From Cordilura impudica (Eukaryota; Arthropoda; Insecta; Diptera; Scathophagidae), in the NCBI GenBank assembly GCA_963682025.1, contig OY821518.1:228595348-228659347 (forward strand): a stretch of 64,000 bases of DNA. Direction: 5' to 3'. Position numbers and translations under genes: made by a program. The notes under the pieces are model-generated. The model worked only from the letters and a program-made list of their open reading frames with translations. It did not search any database and was not told the origin of the DNA. Each line of letters opens with the position of its first letter. Positions within the stretch are counted from its first letter, which is position 1. Positions 1 to 10,274 of this stretch are shown here, in pieces.

Positions 1-1590
1 GAGAAGGAGAAAGAACGGAACCTTGGGGTACCCCTGAATTAAGCTGAAACTCATTAGATGAGATCCCATCAATAACAACACGTATTTTTCGGTCTCTGAG
101 AAAACTCGATATAAATCGAGAGAAGTCATTACCGACCCCAAATGCAATAAGCTTTGATATCAATGCACCGTGCCATACACGGTCGAATGCCTTGGAAATA
201 TCCAGAGCAACCACTTTACTTTCGCCAAAATTGCGAATGGATCGACTCCAGCGCTCAGAAAGTAGAGCTAACAGGTCTCCCGTGGAACGATTTCTACGGA
301 AGCCATACTGTCGATCATTAAGAAGTGAGTTGGCCTCTAGGTAGTTCACAAGATGGAAATTGATCATGCTCTCCATCACCTTTGAGAGCGCAGAGCAGAT
401 TGCAATTGGACGGTAATTTTCAGGGTTATTAGCTGCACCCTTTTTAGGGATTGGCTGGACATTAGCAACCTTCCAGCAAGAGGGAAAGGCTCCCGCACGA
501 TACGAAAGGCTAAAACGGTTGGCCAATGGACTGGTTAGCGTCGAAGAGCACTGTTTCAGCACCAGTGCTGGTATACCATCCGGTCCCGGAGACTTGTTAA
601 TGTTGAGAGCCGAAAGAACCCTTTTAACTGCACGTGCTCGGAAGAGTATTTTAGGCATAGTACAAGATACTCTTTCGAGTTCGGGCAGTGGTTGATCGCT
701 ATCCGGCAAAAATGAATTTTTTGCAAAAAGTTCAGGTAAAAGGTTAGCCTTATCAACCGGGTCAGTGAATATTTGGTCATTCATTATAAGAGTTGGGATA
801 GCAGAACTAGCATTATTCTTTACTCTTTTAACAAATGACCAAAAGCTCTTGCTGCCCCGAGGAGCAGAAAGAACTTTAGCACGAAGACGCTGATCATGAA
901 GAAACTTTTCGCGCCTTAGTACTTTGGCACATTCATTTCTCGCCTGTTTGCGTAGAAGTTCAGTGACGGAATTTTTATTTTCACGCCAAAGTCTGAATGC
1001 TTCCTCTCTGGATCTGATTGCATCCCTGCAAGTCTGGTTAAACCAAGATTTTTGATTAGGTTTAGCCGAAATGCGGCAGCATCAACATTATTATCTAGGA
1101 AACAAAGTTTCCAGTTGAAATGCTTGAAGAAATCGTTGAGCTCGGCCCAACGAGCCTTTTCGTAAATGAAAACTGAGCGTTTCATATCTGGTGTTGAAAC
1201 ACTGTGAAGTACAGAGTACGAAAAAGAAGCGGAAATGGTACAGTGATCCGAATTATCAAGAGGTGCAAGTATTTTCACTTCATACTTGTCAGGGTGTGAA
1301 GTTAGAAAAAGGTCGAGAGTATTCTGTCTTTGCCCTTCAATGCACGGAATGTGCGTTGGTTCATTCACTAGTTGCGCTAAGTGGTTATGCGCGGCGAAAA
1401 GCTCAACGTAACGGCCTTCGGGAGTTGTTTGACTCGAATGGTGAAGCCAAGAAGAGTTGGGAATATTAAAATCGCCGGCAACTACGATTTCGCTATTCGG
1501 GCAACTCTCTAGGATTCTAGTTATGGATTCAGAAAGGGCATCGAAGCCATTATAGGTATGCTCCCTTTCTATATTTGGGCTTCTGTAAAG
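1..1590 (-). mobile_element. Non-LTR retrotransposon ORF2 (endonuclease + RT), runs off the window
   Basis: Read on the minus strand, this encodes the second half of an AP-type endonuclease followed by a reverse transcriptase. The endonuclease shows the GDFNIPNSSW block near 1475-1445 and an SDHC motif near 1250. The RT shows PGPDGIPALVLK near 590-555, FRRNRSTGDLLALLSERW near 300-250, DISKAFDRVWHGALISKL near 210-155 and GVPQGSVLSP near 30-1. The endonuclease frame is open from 1590 to about 1065, then a single 1-nt shift near 1060-1080 moves to the RT frame, which stays open to the window edge. That long uninterrupted RT frame suggests a fairly young copy. The 5' end is cut at 1590, where a differently oriented element begins. 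The family belongs to the jockey/CR1 side of the LINE tree (inferred from motifs). The 3' end is outside the window. Confidence 0.88.
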
Positions 1591-2420
1591 AATATTGATA
1601 TAATGCTGGTTTCTGAGACTTATCTAATAACTTTTAGTTTTTTTCTCAATACGAGGATAATTATCATACTAAAGACCCCAGAGACTGAGCATGTGGAGGC
1701 TCAGCTACTCTCATCAAATCTCGACTTAAACCGTTCTTAATGTCTGAGCTGCGATAAAATCACCTTTAGGCAATGACTGTTTCGAAGAATTTAATTCAAA
1801 CTTAGTGATCCCAACAATTTACTCACCTCCGAGATTCACAATAACAGAGGAAAATTCACACAATTCTTTAAAGCTTTGGGATCAAGATTTGTAGCAGCTG
1901 GCGATTATAATGCCAAGCATTCATTCTGGGATTCACGGCTAATTACCCCTTGGAGCAGATCGAAGCGTCATTGGAACTCTCCTCTGATCACCCCTAAACC
2001 CTAAAAAAAATTGTACAACCCACTGATGATTTAGCACTGAGAAGTAAAACGAAAAATTGATTAAAATATAGAAAGTTAATCAGTACCCATGGTACAGAGA
2101 ATATACCGCTAAGAACATCAGAAAATATTGATCTCTCGGTTTAAACTTAAATCTCAAACTCGCTGCTCAAGTTGCTACTAAGCCCCCACGACGCAATAAA
2201 CACTATAATATTTATTCAGTAAATGTTGAACAAATTTTAAATGAAAAAAGAAGAGCATGAAGCAAGTGGCAAAAGCACGATTAAAAGAATGTACTAGAAA
2301 ACTACGAAATCTACTGGAAACTCAGAGAATTTCATCATTAAAAAGTTTCCTGGCGTGCTACAAAAAGTCTTAAAAGAGCCATTATATCGCACTTGATCAA
2401 CAAGAGGGTATTAACTCAAA
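1591..2420 (+). mobile_element. Jockey-type non-LTR endonuclease remnant
   Basis: On the plus strand the first codons give NIDIMLVSETYL, the N-terminal block of a jockey-type endonuclease. Near 1885-1945 the frame gives VAAGDYNAKHSFWDSRLI, the catalytic GDYNAKH block typical of jockey-clade elements. Downstream pieces to about 2420 (for example PRRNKHYN near 2190) look like the linker between endonuclease and RT. Several stops and shifts break it, so it is dead. It lies head-to-head with the preceding minus-strand element: both begin at the endonuclease end at about 1590. The right edge is approximate because similarity fades into AT-rich sequence. Confidence 0.7.
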
Positions 2421-3248
2421 ATTTTTAAATTTTAGGAATAGTTCAAAAATTGTTTGTGGTTACATTTTAAGAGAACTTGAAAATACAAATACATCATAGT
2501 AAGCTAATTCCATTTAAAAATATTTTTACATTGTTTTTCTTTTAAATTTATGCAATTATTGCAAAAAAGAAAATTTTTTTTTGAGTTAATAACATTTTTC
2601 TGAAACTTCTAGATATTATTTCTTGTATTATTTTGAGTTGTGACGCTTTAGTTTAAATTTTAATAAAATTTCGGCCTTCGTTATGCACCATTTTGTGGTG
2701 TATGTATGCCAAATTTTTCGATCGAAATTATTTTTTTTATTTTCCAAAATAAAATACTAAGAGTAATTTTACTCTGTCACAGCTAATTTTACTCTGTCAC
2801 AGCTAATTTTACTCTGTCACAGCTAATGAGTTATGATCCATAGTTAATAGTAAAAGTGAAACTAGATCTGACGATTGTCCGTCTCCTTTAAATAATAAAC
2901 CAAAATATGAAATTTCGATTGATTTTACTCGATATCGAGTGCGACGATTTTAGGTCTTCGGGGAGTTGGAAAGAATAACCCCTAACAAAAATAGCGAATG
3001 TTAACAACTAAAATGTCCACGCCCTTCCGCCCACAGACCGAAAATCAGAAATCCGTCTTTGTTAGGTTCTTCTGGTGGTTGGCACTACAGTAGTTTTGAC
3101 TTAGCTGCCTTTTGCTTAAGTGCACTTTGGCTATAACTGCACAAAATTTTTGATTTGGTTTTTATTTTCAAAATTCAATAATAGTCTTTTTCTTTAAGTG
3201 CACTTTTTGTCACATTAAGCTGCCTTACGAAAAACATAATCAAAACAA
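2421..3248. other. AT-rich non-coding stretch with a dispersed repeat
   Basis: No open frame with recognisable similarity is visible. About 2740-2945 is a diverged copy of the sequence at about 53330-53500 (same order of blocks: a Ctgtcacagctaa box, then a GTCTGACGATTGTCC-like block, then a TTTCGATTGATTTTA block), so it is a dispersed repeat of unknown class. The remainder is poly-A/T-rich. Confidence 0.5.
2764..2823. repeat. 20-bp tandem repeat, three exact copies
   Basis: The unit TAATTTTACTCTGTCACAGC occurs three times without mismatch at 2764, 2784 and 2804. The related copy at about 53355 has the unit once, so the array expanded locally inside the dispersed repeat. Confidence 0.9.
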
Positions 3249-4036
3249 GTAAGACAATTATAGTCGGTCTAGACCGACTATACGATACCCTATACCATGC
3301 GTTTAGAAGCCCTATCTCTATCCCAACTAACTGGACTTTGAAAATAAGCAAAAACCAAATTTGAGTGGGATTTTTATTAATTTTTTTGGCTGCAGATATG
3401 AAAAAGTTCATATTGGATGCTATATCTATAAAGGGACTAGGTCCAAAAATGGACCGATCCTGATCATGTTTGGTAAAGTCTCTTTTATTTTGCAAAAATA
3501 TATACAAACAAAATTTGAGAAGAATCAGTGCAATATTGTTGTTTTTTAATAGATTTAAGTGAAGATCGGGAAGCAGCTCTATATGGGGCCAAAGGGATCA
3601 TTTTTGGACTACTCATTAGTGGATGTAATGAACGCATACAAATTGAGTAAGATCTATATGACAATTTGGATCTTATGGAAATTTATGTCGATTTCATATG
3701 GGTAATTTGTATGGGGGCTAGGTCTGAACATGGACCGATTCTCACCAATTTCAATAGCGTTCATCCCATGGCCGATAAAAGCTTATATACCAAATTTCAT
3801 CAAAATATATTTATATTTGCGACCTGCAGTTTGATTACAAGCTTTACATGGACACACAGACGGACGGACGGACGGACGGACGGACGGACGGACGGACGGA
3901 CATTGTTAAATCAACTCAGAAAGTGATTCTGATTCGATCGGTATAATTAAAGATGGGTCTAGGTCAAATATTTTTGGTTGTTACAAACAGCAGCACAAAG
4001 TCATTATACCCAAACCACATAGTGGTATAGGGTATA
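3249..4036 (+). repeat. mini-me-like element, family 1, copy 1 (near complete)
   Basis: This begins with GTAAGACAATTATAGTCGG and ends with CATAGTGGTATAGGGTATA. It has a perfect 22-bp palindrome at 3260-3281 (half-site ATAGTCGGTCT) and a GACG/GACA tetranucleotide run at 3855-3902, i.e. (GTCY)n on the other strand. A non-coding element with a (GTCY)n proto-microsatellite and TATA-rich ends matches the mini-me type described in dipterans. Other copies lie at 27585-28273 (-), 31059-31640 (+), 49695-50477 (-) and 56054-56711 (+). No protein is encoded; short open frames across it are incidental. Confidence 0.75.
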
Positions 4037-4304
4037 ACAAGTGGAGTGAAAAAGACGTTATTAAGTTTGTTTATTTTACAATACCACTCTTAATGGAAAA
4101 AAATACAAAATAAATGGTGATACCAAATTTTTGTGACATTGAAAACAGTCAAAAAATATATTAAAAAGCGCTAAAAGCCAACTTTAGTCATATTAAAATC
4201 TCAAAAACATAAAAGAGGGACACACTAATTCTATACCTGCATATTTAGGCAAGTAAGCACATTTAACTTAAGAACGTGGGAACCTTTAACGTGGAACGTT
4301 AAAT

Positions 4305-4626
4305 TACATGAATTATTCTATATCAAGATCTGAATACAATTTGGCGAATCGTTCTGCATAATAATAATAATTATGTGATAAAAATTAAAAATAACTTTAA
4401 AAACGACCCTAAATCCTTCTACCAATTTGTAAATTCTAAAAAGAGATCGCTTGATTTCCAAACAACAATGAAACTAAACAATATAGAAAACTCTGACGAC
4501 AATTCAATAAGTGAAATGTTTGCAGACTTTTTGCGTCAACATACTCTTCATCAGTTTTTAGTACTTCTAGATATCCATACTTGGTTTCTGAATCATCTCT
4601 TATAAGTATTTTAATAATATTTCTGG
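4305..4626 (+). mobile_element. Non-LTR retrotransposon fragment, pre-RT region (left of hAT insertion)
   Basis: The plus-strand frame gives NDPKSFYQFVNSKKRS and then a SEMFADF block. The same blocks (PKSFYKFVNSKRK, LFADFF) occur at about 21735-21880 in the longest retrotransposon of the window, so both belong to one non-LTR family. This is the linker between endonuclease and RT. The fragment is split from its RT domain at 8125 by a hAT transposon. Confidence 0.75.
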
Positions 4627-7600
4627 CAGAGCCGTGCTATAACTTTTTGGGGCCCTGTGCAGAAACTAAAAAAAATATTTAAATTTTATTGAATCCATTT
4701 TTATTGATTTTAATTTAAAAAAATAATACAAAGAAATTATAAACCAATTTTTCTAGCTCTTTTGTAGCAAATTCATCAATAATATCATTGTAATCAATTT
4801 TTCTGGCTGCTGCATTTTCAATCGACAGTATTGCTAATCCAGAAAGCCTTTCCTGTGACATTGTAGACCGTAGATAATTTTCAATTAATTTTAGTTTTGA
4901 AAATGATCGTTCGCAATGAGCAACGGTAATGGGTATTGTTAAAATTATTCGATATACGATACATACATTTGGATATAATTCTTCCAAATTCCTTTCTAAA
5001 ATGAATTCCAAATTCTCCATAATACTATAGTTATCTTCTAAAATATATCTTAAAATGGAAAGTTCATTTTTAAATTCCACCTCTTCAACATCGCCTTCTA
5101 AGTGTTTGGCCAGATTTGTACAATTGGCATTGAATTAATTTGTATTCATTGTTTTTAGCTTCTGATTATCGGAAAGAAAACCAAAAATTTCATTTAAAGA
5201 ATTATACGATTCAAATCGTTCTTTGAATGATTCTTTCACAATATCGATTAATTTATTAAAATAAGACTGTTTAAATTTATCTTCAGCAGTTTGTGTTAGA
5301 TGGTTACACTCATCATCAATTTCAGGAATGAGCTCACATATATCAATATCACCACAGCATTCAATTGGTTCAATTTCTTCTTCGGGGCGTTCTTCGTCTG
5401 GGGTTTCTTCATTTGGTATATCATCTGTATTAATAACATCTACATCGTCATATTTATCATTTGCTTTATTGATATGTTCTGTATAATAACAATAGTCAGC
5501 CAATCTTTTGAGATTACGTACTCTCCGTGTTGGTAATAAGTATACTAGGTTCTGGTGATTTATCAAGACAGTCTTTGTCTTTGTTTCTGCTTGTTGATAT
5601 TTGAGTATCACGAGAAGACCGTTCAGTGAACTGTGCTATTATATTTATTGCTACCGATGATTCTCGTGCTTCTTTTTTAATGTCTTCGAAATTGTTTTTG
5701 AAATCATCAAGCGATAATAGCATAGCCCTTGTATGTTGTAATGCAATATTAATTGCCATATCTTTTCGCTGAAGCAATTGGCTGAAAATGTGAAGCTTTG
5801 ATAACAAGTGATACCAAATTGTTGTCAATACAATAAATTCATAAGAATTTATTTGCAGCAAGAGTTTTACAGTCTGGGTAGCTATTTTTAAGTTCATCTA
5901 GATCAATACTAATTTCTTTAATCTGGTAATTCACGGCTTCTATACTTTTAAAGCGATATTCCCATCGAGTATCGCTGGGCGCCTTCAGATTAATCTTTAA
6001 ATATTTTATTGAATAGCCCATCGCTTTGTTGATGCAGCAAAAATCTTATATAAATTATTTAATTTAGTGAAATAGTTCTGACTTTTAATAGTGTTTTTAA
6101 CACTATCTGCTATCACTAAATTGATGTTGTGTCCACCACAAGGCGTATACCATGCTTTGTTGTTGATTTCTAAAATTCGACTTTTCACTCCCTTATATTC
6201 TCCTTTCATATTGCTTGCGTTGTCATACGACTGACCACGACAATCAGCAATTTTGATTCCTAATACTTTTAATTCCTCAATAAGGACGTTTGCTAAATTT
6301 TCTCCAGTTGAGGACATTATATTTACAAAGCTTAAGAAACTTTCTTGAACACTTGGCTTTTGGTCCGCTATTTTAACATACCGAATAATGATGGACAACT
6401 GGTCTTTTTTCGAAAATCCGGAGTAGAATCTATCATTACGGAAAAGTACTTTGATGATTTAATATTACTTACTATTATATGTAAAACTCTAGAAGCTAGT
6501 TGTAAGATAATTTCGTTTTGAATTTTTGGGGAAAAATATGATGTAACTCTTTTTTCCGTTTCAGTTATTGATTTTAAATGCATTTTTAGTTCTGGAAAAA
6601 AATCAGAAAGCAATTCAATTACTCCCAAAAAATTACCATTATTCGGCTCAAAGAGTTTTTCGTTGCTGCCTCTGAAATCTAAATTTCGTTCACTTAAAAA
6701 CAATACCGCTTTTACAATACATTTCAAAATTATTCGCCATCTTCGTTTTTCTTTATTGAACACATCTTCATTGAGATGGTCTATTCCTGTTTTGCGTTTA
6801 ATGTTAAATTCTAGAATTCGCCATTTATACGCTGATTCAAGATGTTCCTTCGAAGATTCATGTTCAGATAACCGTATTCATGTATGTGCATAGTCAGAAA
6901 ATCCACTTGAAGTTAAGCTTATTTTTATCGATGAAAACAAACGACAACAAAAGCAGAAAATGTTCCCCGTTGAGTTAGAATATAAAAGCCATTTTCTTAA
7001 TTCTTTTTCACCATTTTTCATTTGTCGATAAAAAAAAAAAAGTGTCACTGAAACATCTTCCTTGAGGATTTCTTTTATAAGGGACTGCTCGACCAAAAAA
7101 GTCCGTTGTTTGTTGTCGATTTCAACAGGCCAAGTTGCAGGGTCCAATATATCATATTTGAATTTCGCAGCTAAAGTACTGCTCTCTATTTGTGGATTGT
7201 TACTAATTTCTGAAATATTATCAGATAAAATATCGTCAAAATTTGCGCTATTGGAACCTGATTCATCATCTACATTCTCGTTATGGTTATCAATATTTTG
7301 AAATTGTGGCTTATTAACATTTTCTTCCACATTATTGTTTTCAAGTGGAGATATACTATTTGAATTGCATATTTCAGTTAAATTTGTGTTCGAAATTGGT
7401 GAACTTTCGCCTCGTTTAAAAAATTTCTCTAATGATCCAGCAAGGCTACTTAGTTCTGTTGCTTTCCGGATCTGTTTTTCTCTTTTTTGTGCGCCGCTTT
7501 CATAACATCTTTTCGACATTTCTAATTGAGGTAAAAAATGTTACAAAAATAAATAAAAAAACTAAAATAATATATTGAAAAAACAACTGAAACTATATTA

Positions 7601-8124
7601 CCTGAGACCTGATTTATTTCTTTTATTAATTTAAATATATACTTTTTTCAAACGATATCCACGCAACGTTAACACAAATTTAATTTCAAAAGCGAATATT
7701 ACAACTTATAAGTAAATATACAACCGAATCGTTAAACGTAAAATTAAATGTAATACCCGACCTAATAACGGTAGACACAAAAAATGTAATCTTTTAATAA
7801 TACCGTATTTTATAATACGCGAAAATTCACTATTTGTCCACAACAATAAGACGCTATAAAAAGACAGAAGGAAAAAATTTGAAACAAAAAAACAACTGAA
7901 TTATTAGGAATATTTGTTTCAAATTAAATCGTAGCCAACTAGATTTGTTTGAAAGATAAATGAATTTTGAATTTTCGTCTTTGTTTTTTTTTCAATTCGT
8001 GGTATTTTTTTGCTATTGCATTATTGTATTGTATTATTTTTTCTAATGTACAAGTATTTAATATTTGGGGGCCCCTCAAAAATAGGGGGCCCAGTGCGAT
8101 TGCACTTGCGATAGTACGGCGCTG
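4627..8124 (-). mobile_element. Complete hAT transposon (3498 bp, decayed)
   Basis: The termini are imperfect inverted repeats: CAGAGCCGTGCTATAAC at the left and, reading inward from the right, CAGCGCCGTACTATCGC. Both are flanked by the identical 8-bp ATTTCTGG (4619-4626 and 8125-8132), the target-site duplication size of the hAT superfamily. It contains a minus-strand transposase pseudogene. It is inserted into a non-LTR retrotransposon whose RT reading resumes at 8133. Confidence 0.93.
4715..7519 (-). pseudogene. hAT transposase, ZMYM/TTF-finger type, multiply frameshifted
   Basis: Translation runs right to left. Block 7519-6878 is an acidic, low-complexity N-terminus followed by a TTF-type cysteine region (FCFCCRLFSS). 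Block 6763-6368 contains YFSVMIDSTPD, the first catalytic-Asp motif. Block 6398-6006 contains CRGQSYDNASNMKG, the second Asp motif, and a GGHNINLV block. Block 5080-4715 is the hAT C-terminal dimerisation domain ([19 protein letters not shown]). Frames change near 6880, 6380, 6010, 5870, 5560 and 5100, so it cannot make protein. The domain order matches hAT transposases of the zinc-finger MYM-like group. Confidence 0.9.
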
Positions 8125-8715
8125 ATTTCTGGATATCCATACTTGATTCCTGAATCATCTCTTATAAGTATTACGTTTATACAAAAACAAGCCGTTTTGG
8201 ATAATTTAATAAAACTGAATTAATTATATGATGCTGGTCCTGATGGTGTCCCAAATTGTGTTTCAAAACGTTGTGCAAACTTCCTATATATTCCTTTACC
8301 GTTTCTTTATAATAAATCACTTAAACTGTCATATTTTCCTGAGTATTGGAAAAAAATCCTTTAATATTCCATTATTCAAATCTGGAAATAAATCCGATAT
8401 CTCAAATTACAGAGGGATTGCTAAATTGAGCTCTATTCCAAAATTATTTTAAACTCTTATAACTGATACATTGTCATACCAAGCATCTTCAATTCTTGCT
8501 CCTGAACAACATGGTTTCCGTAAATCCTGCTCAACTGTTACTAATTTATTTGAACTTACAACGATTGTGAATGAAGCTTTTGTAAATAAACAACAAACTG
8601 ATGCTATATATACCGATTTCAGTAAAGCGTTTGACAGGGTAAACCATGATCTTCTACTGTTTAAGCTAGATCGTATGGGTTTCAGTACTACAGACACAGT
8701 AAATGTTTTTTAATA
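8125..8715 (+). mobile_element. Non-LTR reverse transcriptase fragment (right of hAT insertion)
   Basis: This continues the fragment at 4305-4626 across the hAT insertion. The plus strand shows DAGPDGVPNCVSKRC near 8230, FKSGNKSDISNYRGIAKLS near 8375-8430, PEQHGFRKSCSTVTNL near 8500-8550 and YTDFSKAFDRVNHDLL near 8605-8655, all RT fingers/palm motifs. The sequence stops abruptly at about 8715, where a minus-strand element begins, before the FADD-type catalytic block. One or more shifts are present. Confidence 0.85.
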
Positions 8716-9213
8716 TAATTTTTGATGAAAGTCTGTGAGATAACCTATGATTTCCATACTCGAAAAGCGTCTCAGAAATATATCGAAGGTGTAGACTATA
8801 AGTATAGAAGTGTGCATCTTCTTGACCGGTTTCTAAAGCAAGTACATAGTTTGGGGTATTTTCCGGTATTTTTAACATGCGTTTAGTGAAAAACAATTTA
8901 TCAACAATGTCAAACCAAGCCAGCACCAAGCACCATACGCTTGTATAGATCTACAAACAGCTTGAAATAACCTCCACTTTGCCTTGAGCGACACATCCCT
9001 TTTTGCAATAAAATATTTCCAAGTGATATTTACACAAACTTTGGCAGCATCATTTTTTGTGATTATATGTTTCGTGTAAGACATTATCGGAGTTAGTATT
9101 ATACCTAAATACTTGTATTGAGCAACAATTTTAACCTGCTCTCCGTTAAACGTCCACTTTTCTCTTGAGGAAACACGACCACCTTTCCTAAAAACCATTA
9201 TCTCGGATTTTAT
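8716..9213 (-). mobile_element. Non-LTR RT C-terminal fragment, different lineage
   Basis: The minus-strand frame gives MVFRKGGRVSS, then YKYLGIILTP, then SLKAKWRLFQAVCRSIQAYG. This is the thumb/C-terminal part of a non-LTR RT, with the YLG block followed by the K-x-x-x-F-x-A-V-C-x-x-I block. The wording differs from the C-terminus at 25055-25670, so it is a separate lineage. It is truncated at both ends and frameshifted near 8880. Confidence 0.7.
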
Positions 9214-10274
9214 TGAAATTTTATAATAGCAGGATAACCAGTTGTTTTTCTTTTAGTGTTGACAAAATTGTAAAAAGACTTTGGATTACATTTGAAACTA
9301 TTTTATTATTCCTCGTCGTAATCCTAAAGTTACTTTGTGTGTAAGCCTTGAAATGTTCTTTCTCGAGAAATATTTCATTTTGATTAAGTAATTAGAGTAA
9401 CACGATTTATTCAGTGCAGTATATTCCGCTCGGGTAATGGAGTATTTCCCATATTCCACAAGAGAACCGGATAGCTTGTAATTCTTGTAATATATATTTT
9501 TTTATTTTTAACTCTTGTCAGTTACTTGGTATTCCAAGGAGAACCGGGAAGTTTATTACAACTTTCTTTCGGTATACATAAATCCATTACAGAAGAAATC
9601 GTACTGTAAAAAGTTTCAGTCATATAATCAACAGCAGCTGTGGATCCAAAAGAAAATAATAATAGAGTGTGCCAGTTCGTACTTTATAGAAGTTCGTTCA
9701 ACAAACAATAATTTGATTGTGCGAAACAAAAATCCTTATCATCATTTTTGGAAGGTGTTTTTAAAAGTCCAGAGCAGAGGGAATATAAAAATTTACTTCA
9801 ATAGTATCTCCAGGAGAATAAATCGGGATTGAACGCTTGATGTAACATTCCGAAGTATCGTTGACAAACACAGTACAACATATGATTTTGGGACTTAATT
9901 CTGACTATTGCACCTGCAAGTAGCCCCAAAAACTTGACAAAACGAATGATGCAGAAGTTCTTATTTTTGGGGCTACTTTCAGGTGCAATTGTCAGAATTG
10001 AGTCCCAAATCAATGAGCTGAAAAATGTTGTACTGTGATATATTAAATCCAACAATTTATAATGTTTGTTGTATATACCATTTATTTGAAAGAGATTCAG
10101 ATCGAGTAAAATATTGAAAAGCTCTTCACACTTGTTATTTGATTTGAGTGGAACAAAATATTTTTCATCAGGTAAAAACTTCCAGGATATTGAAGGCAAA
10201 TTAAAATCACTAAGAATAATAATGAAGTGATCTTGATTAGCTGTACGAAGAACATATTTAATATAGAGACTTAA
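9214..10274 (-). mobile_element. Non-LTR endonuclease to pre-RT fragment (reversed copy)
   Basis: The minus strand gives LSDFNLPSISWKFLPDEKYF near 10220-10165, then LDLNLFQINGIYNKHYKLLDL near 10110-10045, a hairpin insertion, then FVNDTSECYIKRS near 9868-9830. Further on it gives LSGSLVEYGKYSITRAEY near 9470-9420 and PKSFYNFVNTKRKTTGYPA near 9285-9230. Each block has a close counterpart, in the same order, at 19790-21800 on the plus strand, so this is a reversed copy of the same family. The right edge coincides exactly with a piggyBac TTAA. Confidence 0.8.
9869..10037. mobile_element. Foldback hairpin insert (MITE-like, 169 bp)
   Basis: Two arms of about 65-75 bp are inverted copies. The left arm starts CACAGTACAACAT and the right arm ends TGTTGTACTGTG; matching blocks such as TTGGGACTTAATTCTGAC and AGTAGCCCCAAAAA occur in both. 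Comparison with the uninterrupted homologue at about 19955 shows the hairpin was inserted between ...TTTAATA and TTTGTC... of the retrotransposon. No clear target duplication is seen. Confidence 0.8.

Noticed and set aside
3855..3902. Short regular repeats as a CRISPR-like array
   Set aside because: They are tetranucleotide (GTCY)n microsatellites within dispersed eukaryotic repeats; no repeat-spacer structure exists.
9515..9832. Plus-strand frame of 105 codons
   Set aside because: It is the shadow of the minus-strand retrotransposon, whose motifs read clearly in the other direction.
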